From an uncultured beta proteobacterium (lineage in GTDB: Bacteria; Pseudomonadota; Gammaproteobacteria; Burkholderiales; SG8-41): a DNA stretch of 64,000 bases. The notes below the pieces were generated by a model. The model was not told where the DNA came from. It was given only the letters and a program-made list of their open reading frames with translations, and ran no database searches. Shown here one piece after another: positions 8,812-17,175 of the stretch. Each line of letters begins with the position of its first letter. Position 1 is the first letter of the stretch. The position numbers and the translations under genes are program-made. Where the stretch lies: the NCBI GenBank assembly GCA_903889565.1, contig CAISYC010000061.1, forward strand, positions 1 to 64,000. Reading direction: 5' to 3'.

Positions 8812-9356
8812 ACCAGGCCGAAGCAAGCCCGACGCCCAAGCCGGAACGGTCGGGAAAATGCTGGTATCTCGTCTACGCAAAACCGCGCCAGGAAAAAAGT
8901 GCGGTCGAGAATCTGCAGCGGCAGAATTTCGAAGTTTACTTTCCGCAAATCCGGATGTGGCGGACACGCCGCGGCAAACGGCAGCAGGTCGTTGAACCGC
9001 TGTTCCCTCGCTATCTGTTCATTCACCTCGACTCTCATTCCGATAACTGGTCGCCGATCCGTTCGACCCTGGGTGTCAGTTCATTGGTCCGTTTTGGCGC
9101 GGAACCCGCGCGGGTTCCGGATGAATTGGTGGATTACCTGCAATCACGCCAAAACGCGGAGGGATTGCATGAGTGGGCGCAGCCCAAACTGATTATTGGC
9201 GAACGCGCCAAGGTCGTAAGCGGCCCGCTTGCCGGCTACGAAGGCATTTTGATCGCCAAAAGCAGCCGCGAGCGGGTCGTTATATTAATGGACCTGGTCG
9301 GCGGCCAGGTTCGAGCAAAGCTGAATCCGGATCAAATCGAGCCCATAGCTCGATGA
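8808..9356 (+). CDS. rfaH: Transcription antiterminator RfaH (NusG paralogue)
   Basis: This 182-residue protein has an N-terminal NGN domain ([12 protein letters not shown] at 18-29, [12 protein letters not shown] at 64-75, [12 protein letters not shown] at 86-97) and a C-terminal KOW domain ([18 protein letters not shown] at 131-148). The PLFPRYLF and GVSSLVRFG motifs fit RfaH rather than housekeeping NusG. RfaH binds the ops element in the non-template strand of paused polymerase, suppresses termination and couples to ribosomes. A perfect ops lies only 743 bp downstream at 10099, so the protein and its target are adjacent. It is translationally coupled to rmlA by ATGA. A 17-residue N-terminal extension precedes the domain. 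Confidence 0.92.
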   Translation: MNQAEASPTPKPERSGKCWYLVYAKPRQEKSAVENLQRQNFEVYFPQIRMWRTRRGKRQQVVEPLFPRYLFIHLDSHSDNWSPIRSTLGVSSLVRFGAEPARVPDELVDYLQSRQNAEGLHEWAQPKLIIGERAKVVSGPLAGYEGILIAKSSRERVVILMDLVGGQVRAKLNPDQIEPIAR

Positions 9357-9381
9357 ATTTGCAGGAAATTACTGTTTAGTA

Positions 9382-9409
9382 TTGATCTATTTGGGTTTTC
9401 CGGTATAGT
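9382..9409 (+). promoter_or_regulatory. Candidate sigma70 promoter of the MarR-type regulator
   Basis: TTGATC at 9382-9387 and TATAGT at 9404-9409 (5 of 6 to consensus) are separated by 16 bp. The predicted start point (9415-9418) falls right at the regulator ATG (9419). No Shine-Dalgarno is present, so the transcript would be leaderless or nearly so. Confidence 0.55.
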
Positions 9410-9418
9410 GTTCACGAA

Positions 9419-10024
9419 ATGAACGCTGTGCCAGACCCTGAAGAAACGCTTACGCTCGAAATCCTGGACACCGTCCAGCGCAACGAGCAATTAAGCCAGC
9501 GCCACCTCTCGCGCCATCTAGGCGTCGCGCTCGGGCTCGCAAACTCATATCTCAAGCGCTGCGTGCGCAAAGGCTGGATCAAGGTGCAGCAGGCGCCTGC
9601 CAACCGCTATCTCTATTACCTCACGCCGACAGGATTCGCCGAGAAAAGCCGGCTTACCGCCGAATATCTCAGCACCTCGCTGGGCTTTTACCGCGAGGCC
9701 GGCAATTCATGCACACGCTTACTTGATCAGTGCGCCGCCAATAAGTGGCAGCGACTGTTGCTGTGCGGGGTTTCAGATCTGGCAGAGATCGCCACGTTAC
9801 GTGCGATGGAGCGCGAGTTCACGATCGTCGGATTTTATGACCCTGCATGCGAGCGCCTGACGTTTCTGGGAAAACCGGTTTGGCGTGATTTGCAAAATGC
9901 AGATCCGCACGAAGCGCGAATACTGACTGAAATTGCGTCGCCTCAAACAAGAAGAACCGGAATTGTCCAGGCCGATGCATCTGTTCCGTTATTGGTTCCA
10001 GATGTACTGCGCTTGAAGCCATAA
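9419..10024 (+). CDS. EPS-associated MarR-like winged-helix regulator
   Basis: This 201-residue protein has an N-terminal winged helix at about 10-70: LTLEILDTVQRNEQLSQRHL, then SRHLGVALGLANSYLKRCV, then RKGWIKV and NRYLYYLTPTGFAEKSRLT. This matches the MarR-type regulators found beside exopolysaccharide and O-antigen loci. The C-terminal part (about 100-190, LLLCGVSDLAEIATLRAM and IVGFYDP) looks like a small Rossmann/CoA-binding-like domain of unknown ligand. It lies between rfaH and the ops-controlled unit, next to a 19-bp palindrome that could be its operator. Ligand and sign of regulation are unknown. Confidence 0.8.
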   Translation: MNAVPDPEETLTLEILDTVQRNEQLSQRHLSRHLGVALGLANSYLKRCVRKGWIKVQQAPANRYLYYLTPTGFAEKSRLTAEYLSTSLGFYREAGNSCTRLLDQCAANKWQRLLLCGVSDLAEIATLRAMEREFTIVGFYDPACERLTFLGKPVWRDLQNADPHEARILTEIASPQTRRTGIVQADASVPLLVPDVLRLKP

Positions 10025-10040
10025 ACCAATAGCACAGCCC

Positions 10041-10059
10041 CCATTGCCCTAGGCAATGG
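10041..10059. promoter_or_regulatory. Perfect 19-bp palindrome, possible operator
   Basis: CCATTGCCCTAGGCAATGG has 8-bp perfect arms around a 3-base centre. It lies 16 bp after the regulator stop and 39 bp before ops. It is not followed by a T-run on either strand, which argues against an intrinsic terminator. Its size suits a dimeric winged-helix regulator. A -35-like TTGCCC lies inside it. Confidence 0.45.
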
Positions 10060-10098
10060 AAAAGCATTAAAAATCATTATGCTGGAAACGTCTGGCAG

Positions 10099-10110
10099 GG
10101 CGGTAGCGTG
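10099..10110 (+). promoter_or_regulatory. ops element (RfaH recruitment site)
   Basis: GGCGGTAGCGTG is a perfect match to the enterobacterial ops core GGCGGTAGnnTG. The preceding CAG also resembles the end of the JUMPstart sequence. It lies in the 183-bp leader between the regulator and the first gene of the long plus-strand unit, with rfaH encoded just upstream. It is expected to pause RNA polymerase and recruit RfaH. Two short stem-loops follow in the leader: 10147-10162 and 10187-10199. Confidence 0.9.
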
Positions 10111-10207
10111 CTTAAAAGATATTTGTCAGAAATAGCTCCGAGCGACCTACTTAGACGAGTAGCGAACAATTTCAATACCTCTTTCTCGGGATTTTCCCGG
10201 CCTTCAT

Positions 10208-11968
10208 TTGACGATTTACAAAAAACTCTGGTGGCTACTTAGCCGCGAACAGCTTCGTTCGGCAGCATGGCTGTTGGGATTTATGCTGATCGGTATGGTG
10301 CTGGAAACGATCGGCATCGGCCTCGTTATCCCTGCCTTGGCATTGATGATGCAGAGCGACCTGTCTGCCAAGTATCCGGTTCTGGCACCTTGGCTTTACA
10401 AGCTCGGCAATCCCACTCACGAACAACTCGTCGTCATCGGAATGACGATCCTCGTCGGCGTCTATGCATTCAAAGCGCTGTTCCTCGCGTTTCTCGCCTG
10501 GCGGCAGGCGCGTTTTGTCGGCCGCCTTCAAGCCGACTTCTCGCAAAGGCTATTTGCCGGTTACCTGCGCCAGCCGTACACCTTTCATTTGCAGCGGAAT
10601 TCCGCGCAGCTCATTCAAAACACTATCAATCAGTCAGCCTCGGTCGCAGGCACCTTTCATCAAGGTCTAACGCTACTGACTGAATTTCTTGTGATGTTCG
10701 GGATATCGATGATGCTGCTTCTGGTGGAACCGGTCGGCGCGTTCCTTGTCGTCAGTACGCTCAGCATCGCAGGCTGGGGATTCAATCGTTTCACACGCAG
10801 TCATGTATTACGTTGGGGCAAAGCGCTGCAATTGCATGAGGGACTTCGAATTCAACGCCTTCAAGAAGGACTTGGTGGCGCGAAAGATGTCAAGCTGCTC
10901 GGGCGCGAGAGTGACTTCCTGGTTCAATACCGGCGACACAACATCGGCAGCGCCCGCGTCAGTCAGCGTCAGGCTACGCTACAAGCATTGCCCAGACTGT
11001 GGCTGGAACTACTCGCGGTCACCGGATTGGCAATTTTGGTTTTGGTAATGATCGGACAGGGCAAACCCCTCGAATCCCTGTTACCGACGCTAGGCTTATT
11101 CACGGCCGCAGCATTTCGCTTCATGCCCTCTGTAAATCGCATTCTTACTGCACTGCATAGCGTGCGCTTTACGATACCGGTCGTTGATACTCTGTATAGC
11201 GAATTTCGTCTGCTAGACACGACAAAAGCGCAACTACGTGGCGAACAACTGCCATTTACCCGCGAATTGCGTCTGGACCGCGTCAGCTTTCGTTACCCAT
11301 CGGTTGAATCACTGGCCTTGACCGAGGTTTCTCTAACCATTCCGGCAGGCTCATCAACGGGATTCATTGGGGGCAGCGGGGCGGGCAAGAGTACCCTTGT
11401 AGACACCATCTTGGGGCTACTGCTACCGGTCAGCGGTACTGTGACCATAGACGGCATCGACATTCATACAAATCTGCGTGGATGGCAAGACCAAATCGGT
11501 TATGTTTCGCAGTCAATTTTTCTGAGTGACGACTCTCTTCGCCGGAATATCGCGTTCGGACTACACCTCGATCAAATCGATGACAACGCCATCTGGCGCG
11601 CCATTCACTCCGCGCAATTGGAAAAATTCGTCAAAGAATTGCCGCAAGGATTAGATACCATTGTCGGAGAACGGGGCGTCCGCTTGTCAGGCGGCCAGCG
11701 CCAGCGCGTCGGTATTGCGCGCGCCCTTTATCACGACCCGCCCGTCCTCGTGCTCGACGAAGCAACCAGCTCGTTGGACACCGCAACTGAACACGGCGTA
11801 ATGGAAGCGGTCCGTAAGTTGCACGGCAAAAAGACGCTGCTGATAGTGGCGCATAGACTCACGACTGTAGAGCACTGTGATCAATTATTCCGATTGAATA
11901 ATGGCGCAGTCGTACAAAAAGGATCTTTCGCACAAGTTACAATTGAACCCTTAACGGCTGCCAAATAG
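10208..11968 (+). CDS. ABC transporter, fused membrane and ATPase domains (PglK/MsbA-like flippase)
   Basis: This 586-residue half-transporter has six membrane segments in residues 15-325 and a nucleotide-binding domain at 350-586. Walker A is GGSGAGKST at 388-396, the signature LSGGQRQR at 493-500, Walker B VLVLDEATS at 513-521, and the H-loop His is H549. PglK-type proteins flip undecaprenyl-linked oligosaccharides, which suits a polysaccharide locus; lipid or peptide substrates are possible alternatives. It is the first gene after ops. The TTG start lacks a Shine-Dalgarno and sits 8 bp after a CGGGA-TTT-TCCCG hairpin, so translation may rely on RfaH-ribosome coupling. No separate Wzx is seen. 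Confidence 0.85.
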   Translation: MTIYKKLWWLLSREQLRSAAWLLGFMLIGMVLETIGIGLVIPALALMMQSDLSAKYPVLAPWLYKLGNPTHEQLVVIGMTILVGVYAFKALFLAFLAWRQARFVGRLQADFSQRLFAGYLRQPYTFHLQRNSAQLIQNTINQSASVAGTFHQGLTLLTEFLVMFGISMMLLLVEPVGAFLVVSTLSIAGWGFNRFTRSHVLRWGKALQLHEGLRIQRLQEGLGGAKDVKLLGRESDFLVQYRRHNIGSARVSQRQATLQALPRLWLELLAVTGLAILVLVMIGQGKPLESLLPTLGLFTAAAFRFMPSVNRILTALHSVRFTIPVVDTLYSEFRLLDTTKAQLRGEQLPFTRELRLDRVSFRYPSVESLALTEVSLTIPAGSSTGFIGGSGAGKSTLVDTILGLLLPVSGTVTIDGIDIHTNLRGWQDQIGYVSQSIFLSDDSLRRNIAFGLHLDQIDDNAIWRAIHSAQLEKFVKELPQGLDTIVGERGVRLSGGQRQRVGIARALYHDPPVLVLDEATSSLDTATEHGVMEAVRKLHGKKTLLIVAHRLTTVEHCDQLFRLNNGAVVQKGSFAQVTIEPLTAAK

Positions 11969-12075
11969 ACATTTACATACTCAAGCTTTGCCGCAAAAGC
12001 ATTTGAACCTGGAGCGCAGTTCTCTGTGGAGTAACAGCGAACCCATAAGGCAAAAAATTTGACCAAAAATTACAA

Positions 12076-13137
12076 ATGACCGACGAAATAATTTTTTCGC
12101 AAGTCGGGTTCCCCGTCTTCCAAAACAAAGTCTACCGGACGAAAGAAGCCGCGCGAAATGCCGTATGCGGTGATGTTGAGTTGGTGCAGTGCGTCGACTC
12201 CGGACTGGTCTTCAATCGAACTTTTGATCCGGAATTGTTGAATTACGACACCGACTACCAAAACGAACAAGCACATTCACCGGCATTTAAGCAGCATCTT
12301 GCCAACGTAATGAAAATCATCCTTCGGAATTTTGGACCGGAAAAGACCGGTGTCGAAATTGGGTGCGGAAAAGGTTATTTTTTTGAATTGGTTAGCGACG
12401 CGGGCGCGCGCTTGACCGGATATGACCCCGCGTTTGAAGGAAACAATCCGAAGATTACAAAAGAATATTTTTGTTGGGACAAAATTGCCAACAAACCGGA
12501 CTATTTCATTCTTCGCCATGTTCTTGAGCATATTGCGTCGCCTTGGCAGTTTCTAGCGCAACTAGCCGCTCAATGCCGTCCTGGCACAAAAATATTTATT
12601 GAGGTTCCATGCTTCGATTGGATTGTTAGTAATAACGCCTATTACGATATCTTCTACGAACACGTTAACTATTTCACAGCCGATGTCCTCGCCGGTGCAT
12701 TTGAATCAAAATTTGAATCAGGGCACTTCTTCGGCGGGCAATACCTTTATTTGATCGCTGACCTGTCCACTTTCCGCCCCCCAGAACGATATGCGGGAAA
12801 GCGGTTTCACAAGATCGAAATGAAAGATTACATCACTTCACTGCTTAGAAAGAGAACAACGGCGAGTGGCAAGACGTTTATCTGGGGCGCCGGCGCCAAA
12901 GGGATTACGTTCGCTAATATGCTTTCGGAACATTCTTTATCAATCGAAGCGCTCATAGATATGAACCCAGCCAAGCAAGGTAGATTCGCGGCACTATCCG
13001 GATTACCGATAGTGGCGCCCGCAGAGATATTTGCGAAACTGGAAAATGCGGACGTATTCGTAATGAATCCGGTGTATTTAGATGAAATCAAATCGTTAGT
13101 TGATAAGATAAATGTTAACTTGGTATCAGTGGCCTGA
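12076..13137 (+). CDS. SAM-dependent methyltransferase with C-terminal sugar-methyltransferase domain
   Basis: This 353-residue protein has an N-terminal segment with few cysteines (the usual Zn cysteine cluster is not evident), then a class I SAM fold with motif I VEIGCGKG at 93-100 and HVLEHI. The C-terminal domain contains IWGAGAKGITFANML and IDMNPAKQG, resembling the C-methyltransferase C-terminal domain of TylC3/NovU-like enzymes that act on nucleotide-linked deoxysugars. A sugar C- or O-methyltransferase is the best guess. The DNA is visibly richer in A+T than the waa-rml block. It is 107 bp after the ABC gene and 2 bp before the next gene. Confidence 0.75.
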   Translation: MTDEIIFSQVGFPVFQNKVYRTKEAARNAVCGDVELVQCVDSGLVFNRTFDPELLNYDTDYQNEQAHSPAFKQHLANVMKIILRNFGPEKTGVEIGCGKGYFFELVSDAGARLTGYDPAFEGNNPKITKEYFCWDKIANKPDYFILRHVLEHIASPWQFLAQLAAQCRPGTKIFIEVPCFDWIVSNNAYYDIFYEHVNYFTADVLAGAFESKFESGHFFGGQYLYLIADLSTFRPPERYAGKRFHKIEMKDYITSLLRKRTTASGKTFIWGAGAKGITFANMLSEHSLSIEALIDMNPAKQGRFAALSGLPIVAPAEIFAKLENADVFVMNPVYLDEIKSLVDKINVNLVSVA

Positions 13138-13139
13138 AA

Positions 13140-13952
13140 ATGGACTTAATAGAGATTTTTCGGAAAGAACGTAAATCGCGCATCGAAGATAACGCGCGCA
13201 ATCAGCCTTTGCTTCATTCTGCAAGACAGTTTCTCAATGAAACAATCCGCGCTGCATATTCATACAATTTTGAATGGCTTTCACGCCCAATCATTCAGTA
13301 TCCTCAGGATATCGTTGCAATGCAGGAGTTGATCTGGCGGGTAAAACCTGACCTGATTATTGAGACCGGAATAGCCCATGGGGGCTCTCTTGTTATGAGC
13401 GCCTCTATGTTGACCTTATTGGATTACTGCGAAGCATTGGAGTCCGGCAAAAAACTTGACCCTCGCGCACCGACCCGGCTGGTCGTGGGCATTGACATCG
13501 ACATTCGTCCACATAATCGTAACGCCTTATCAGCCCACCCCATGGCAAACCGTATCGAACTGATTCAGGGATCTTCGATTGCAGCAGACATAGTCGCAAA
13601 AGTACATACAATCGCCTCGCGATTTCGGAGGGTATTGATCTGCCTTGATTCGAACCACACTCACGATCATGTGCTCGCAGAACTCGAGGCCTACGCGCCA
13701 TTGACCAGTCACGGTAGTTATTGCTGCGTGTTTGACACCGTTGTGGAAGACCTGCCATCGATCGATTTTTCAGATCGCCCTTGGGGGGTTGGTAACAATC
13801 CAAAGACCGCAGTTCAGGAATTCATGAGGCGGTTACAAACTGAGGGGCGTACTGCATCAGATGGGAATCCCCTTAATCTGGAAATCGACAAAACGGTACA
13901 AAACAAATTGCTTGTTACCGTGGCGCCGGACGGATACTTGAAACGGTTGTGA
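13140..13952 (+). CDS. CmcI/rhamnosyl O-methyltransferase-family protein
   Basis: This 270-residue protein resembles cephalosporin hydroxylase CmcI-like proteins, now known mostly as SAM-dependent O-methyltransferases of sugars. Diagnostic stretches are LSRPIIQYPQDIVAMQELIW, LIIETGIAHGGSLVMSASML, LVVGIDIDIRPHNR, RRVLICLDSNHTHDHVLAEL and GSYCCVFDTVVEDLP. The catalytic region D..H..dHV is intact. It follows the preceding methyltransferase by 2 bp, so the two probably modify the same sugar. The acceptor is unknown. Confidence 0.8.
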   Translation: MDLIEIFRKERKSRIEDNARNQPLLHSARQFLNETIRAAYSYNFEWLSRPIIQYPQDIVAMQELIWRVKPDLIIETGIAHGGSLVMSASMLTLLDYCEALESGKKLDPRAPTRLVVGIDIDIRPHNRNALSAHPMANRIELIQGSSIAADIVAKVHTIASRFRRVLICLDSNHTHDHVLAELEAYAPLTSHGSYCCVFDTVVEDLPSIDFSDRPWGVGNNPKTAVQEFMRRLQTEGRTASDGNPLNLEIDKTVQNKLLVTVAPDGYLKRL

Positions 13953-14018
13953 AATGGCGCTTCGTTTTCCCATTCTCACTGCGCAATGAGTCTCGCCAGC
14001 AATTTCACGCACTGACCC

Positions 14019-15026
14019 ATGATCACGGTAGTCATCCCTTCACGCAATAGACCGCAATACCTAAAGCGAGCGATCGATTACTGGGGAAAATCTCATTGGT
14101 CTGTCGTCATTGCCGACGGTTCCACAGAACCATTTACCGAGTTACTTCCCCCGAACATAAGATATTTTCGCGACAACGGCGAATCTCTGCCCGGCAGAAT
14201 TACAAGGGTCTTGGAAACCCTGGAAACGGAGTTTGCGGTTCTATGTGCTGACGACGATTTTTTGGGGTTCACCGCAATCGATCGTTGTCTAGAATTTTTG
14301 ACCGCAAATCCGGATTATTCGGCAGCGCAGGGCGAAGGCTTCAAATTCGCCCAAATAGTTTCGCCACGGTTTCTCTTTGTGCCGAATATGACACCGAAGA
14401 CTGAAACCCATAAAGTCGACGCCGCATCTGCCAGCGCACGGATGCAGCATGCGATGAAACCCTATTCGCCCGTGTTTTACGCAGTGCAACGCCGGCAGGT
14501 CCTGACTGCCGCTGTAAAGGCGCTGGAGGGCATAACAAATCCAAACCCGGTAGAGCTCCAGTTGGCGATCGTACCGTCCATTTTCGGCAAGCACGCGATT
14601 TTGCCTTTCTTTTATTCTGCACGGGAGACGATCGCCGGTTCCGCAGGCACCGAAATGGAAGATATTGAAAGCTGGCTGTCAAACCCGAAGAGTGTGCAGG
14701 AACTTGATCTCTGGAGACGGCGCGTCGCGGAAATTTATTCGCGCTCCGGCAACGGCTCAATCGAAGATGGTTTGGACGCATTCGAGCTTGCGTTGACGAC
14801 CTATCGCGAATACTGCGCAGAGACCAAGGCACCGCCCTCCGCAAGGGTGCTCGCAAAGCTGGTCCCGCTTATCAAGGCGGTTTTGCCCGAAAAACTGCTC
14901 GCAATGCGCAGACGGGCAATTTATCGGGCCGACAACAACGAGAGCCATTTTCCATGGGGTGACGCGAGCGCACTAGAGGACTGGGCGCGCATGAAAGCTG
15001 TAATCCAGAAACACGGCGTTCTCTAG
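14019..15026 (+). CDS. GT-A fold glycosyltransferase (family 2-like)
   Basis: This 335-residue protein opens MITVVIPSRNRPQYLKRAID, typical of GT2-like transferases. An acidic metal/nucleotide site occurs at LCADDDFLG (D78-D80). The later part differs from classic GT2 and resembles the small TIGR00180-type glycosyltransferases, which usually carry the same opening. It has no membrane segments and is presumably cytoplasmic. It is one of few recognisable glycosyltransferases in the unit. Donor and acceptor cannot be read. Confidence 0.75.
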   Translation: MITVVIPSRNRPQYLKRAIDYWGKSHWSVVIADGSTEPFTELLPPNIRYFRDNGESLPGRITRVLETLETEFAVLCADDDFLGFTAIDRCLEFLTANPDYSAAQGEGFKFAQIVSPRFLFVPNMTPKTETHKVDAASASARMQHAMKPYSPVFYAVQRRQVLTAAVKALEGITNPNPVELQLAIVPSIFGKHAILPFFYSARETIAGSAGTEMEDIESWLSNPKSVQELDLWRRRVAEIYSRSGNGSIEDGLDAFELALTTYREYCAETKAPPSARVLAKLVPLIKAVLPEKLLAMRRRAIYRADNNESHFPWGDASALEDWARMKAVIQKHGVL

Positions 15027-15153
15027 ATCAAAACAGGCTCGAACCGGCCAGACACCACAACCAACCGTGCGCCTGAGACAGGCAGACCCGGATTGAAAAG
15101 TAGCCCGGGCAAGGCGGACTCCGTGAAATCGATCAATTCATTTGGCTGTTAAT

Positions 15154-16167
15154 ATGAAAATTGCAATATTGGGTGTTGGACGTATGGGGCGTCGGCACAT
15201 TCAGGTCGCCCGCAAGCTCGGGCTCCAACTGGTTGGAGTCTACGATCCAAACCCGGAGTCGCTGCACTTGGCCCAGCAAGAATATTCGTTGCCGAGCGAA
15301 CTGCTGTTCAACCAACTGGACAGCCTCTATTCCAAGGCTAAACCGGACATCCTGATTATCGCTACCACGGCGGATGCGCACTGCGCCCTGACCTGTATGG
15401 GGGCCGAACAGGGTGCAAAGTACATACTTGTCGAGAAACCGATGGCCGTCTCCCTCGAAGAATGCGACAGGATGATCGAAACGTGCGCGCGCTCAGGTGC
15501 AAAACTCGCCGTGAATCATCAGATGCGTTTCATGGAGCAGTACACGGAACCAAAACGGCTGTTCTCGACGCCGGCCTACGGCGGGTTAGCGAGCATGACC
15601 GTCATCGCCGGAAACTTCGGCTTCGCGATGAACGGAACGCATTATTTCGAGGCATTCCGGCTTTTAGCGGACGAAAATCTGACCGAAGTAACGGCCTGGT
15701 TTTCAGAAGCCACGGTCGCAAACCCGAGAGGCCTTCAGTTTTCAGACCGTGCCGGCAGCATCCGTGCCGTGACCGCCAGCGGCAAACGCCTTTACATGGA
15801 GATCGGCGCCGATCAAGGGCATGGCGTCCGCGTTACCTACGCCTGCCGCAATGGCATGATCACCGTCAACGAATTGACCGGCGAAATGATTTTGTCAGAA
15901 CGCGAGGCGCAGTATCGCGATCTGCCGACAACCCGTTACGGCATGCCCGCCGTAAATGCACAACGGACTATTCAGGCCGCCGAAATAATCGATACGAGCG
16001 CGGCAGTACTCTCGGCCCTGCTGCACGACGCGAACAACGTATCAGGAGCCGATGGGCGGCGGGTAGTGGAGCTCCTGGTCGCCGCCTACCAATCTGCCGA
16101 AAACGGCAACCTGCCGTTGCGTCTAAACGGCAATATTGATAGTACACGGCTTTTTCCATGGGCCTAA
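15154..16167 (+). CDS. Gfo/Idh/MocA-family oxidoreductase
   Basis: This 337-residue protein has an N-terminal NAD(P)-binding Rossmann motif GVGRMG at 7-12 and the family EKP motif at E94-K95-P96 (LVEKPMAVSLEE), with Lys95 the usual catalytic lysine. A C-terminal alpha/beta substrate domain follows. Such enzymes oxidise or reduce sugars, including UDP-sugars in O-antigen pathways. A TTG 12 bp upstream is in frame, but the ATG at 15154 matches the conserved MKIAILGVGRMG opening. A second family member is encoded at 18627. Confidence 0.85.
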   Translation: MKIAILGVGRMGRRHIQVARKLGLQLVGVYDPNPESLHLAQQEYSLPSELLFNQLDSLYSKAKPDILIIATTADAHCALTCMGAEQGAKYILVEKPMAVSLEECDRMIETCARSGAKLAVNHQMRFMEQYTEPKRLFSTPAYGGLASMTVIAGNFGFAMNGTHYFEAFRLLADENLTEVTAWFSEATVANPRGLQFSDRAGSIRAVTASGKRLYMEIGADQGHGVRVTYACRNGMITVNELTGEMILSEREAQYRDLPTTRYGMPAVNAQRTIQAAEIIDTSAAVLSALLHDANNVSGADGRRVVELLVAAYQSAENGNLPLRLNGNIDSTRLFPWA

Positions 16168-16227
16168 AGTGAACCACAGGCCGCTTACAAGAATGCATCA
16201 AGATTGACCGACAATCAAGGTGACTGG

Positions 16228-17136
16228 GTGAAAACAAAGGTTCAAATTAGCCTGAAAGACTACGTTCAAACATGTGTCATTTCAGGCACGCTTTACAAGC
16301 TTCAACTGATCATTGGTTTGATTGCAACGAAAGCCATCGAGGTTTATGCCAAACTGCAGGAAGGCGTAAATTCTTCGCAAAATGGCATGCTGACTCCGGA
16401 AATGGTTGAACACATCCGGACAATTTGCGAAGAAAAAACCGATGACTATATTAATGCGCGTCAGGCCCCATTTACCGAGGAAGAAATTGCTCACCCGACC
16501 GAGTGGCAATCCTTCGGGGCCAAGCTGCTATATGAAACCTTGTTAGACAGGCATTCGCTCGGGGTTCGCTCGGCGCTGAACGTAGGCGGCTACAACGATC
16601 GCCATTTCAGTTACATGGCCCAGAAATTCCCTGACGTGTCTTTCTGTTCGGTGGATTTCATGAGCGAGTCGAAAATGCACCAGTTTAACGACCTGCTTCC
16701 GCAAAGCCCCAACTGGAACCTGAAAAGCGGCTATGCCCTTGAACTCCTGCAAAAGGGGGAGGTCGATGCAGATTTGGTATTTTTTTCATCAACCGCGCTG
16801 CTGATCAACAACAAGGAACTCGATCTTTATCTCGACGAGCTTGCGAGACGGTCAAAGGTAATCGTAATCAACGAGGCTTGGGGCGTGGTCTCGACGGCAC
16901 CCCGCTTGTCGAAGCTGGGACTGTTGCCGCGCGTAATTCGCCCCGAGGACATCCCCGAGGACGCCCCCGCCGTACGGTCGATGTCCGGGGTCTACTTCTT
17001 CTATGCACACAACTATCCCGCCAAGCTCGAGAAGCGTGGATTCAAGGTCCGCCTTTCGACGATCAGTTCCGCCAATAATCCAGCTCTTTATCTGTACCAG
17101 GTCGTTGCAGTGAAGACGGGGAATGGCGGCAAATAA
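16228..17136 (+). CDS. Hypothetical protein, possibly methyltransferase-like Rossmann fold
   Basis: This 302-residue protein has no confident family. An N-terminal helical part (about 1-90) precedes a segment with ALNVGGYNDRHFSYMAQKFP and SFCSVDFMSESK, which looks like SAM-methyltransferase motifs I and II in degenerate form. Later strands include LVFFSSTALLIN and KVIVINEAWGV. The GTG at 16228 is preferred over an in-frame TTG at 16204 because AAGGTGA lies just upstream of it. It is flanked by an oxidoreductase and a DUF115-like protein, suggesting a sugar-modification role. That is inference only. Confidence 0.6.
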   Translation: MKTKVQISLKDYVQTCVISGTLYKLQLIIGLIATKAIEVYAKLQEGVNSSQNGMLTPEMVEHIRTICEEKTDDYINARQAPFTEEEIAHPTEWQSFGAKLLYETLLDRHSLGVRSALNVGGYNDRHFSYMAQKFPDVSFCSVDFMSESKMHQFNDLLPQSPNWNLKSGYALELLQKGEVDADLVFFSSTALLINNKELDLYLDELARRSKVIVINEAWGVVSTAPRLSKLGLLPRVIRPEDIPEDAPAVRSMSGVYFFYAHNYPAKLEKRGFKVRLSTISSANNPALYLYQVVAVKTGNGGK

Positions 17137-17175
17137 GGTATGGGCGCCCGTTTCAATTTCAGGTGATCGTGCGTG

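Noticed and set aside
10041..10059. 19-bp palindrome as an intrinsic terminator of the regulator gene
   Set aside because: No T-run follows on either strand.
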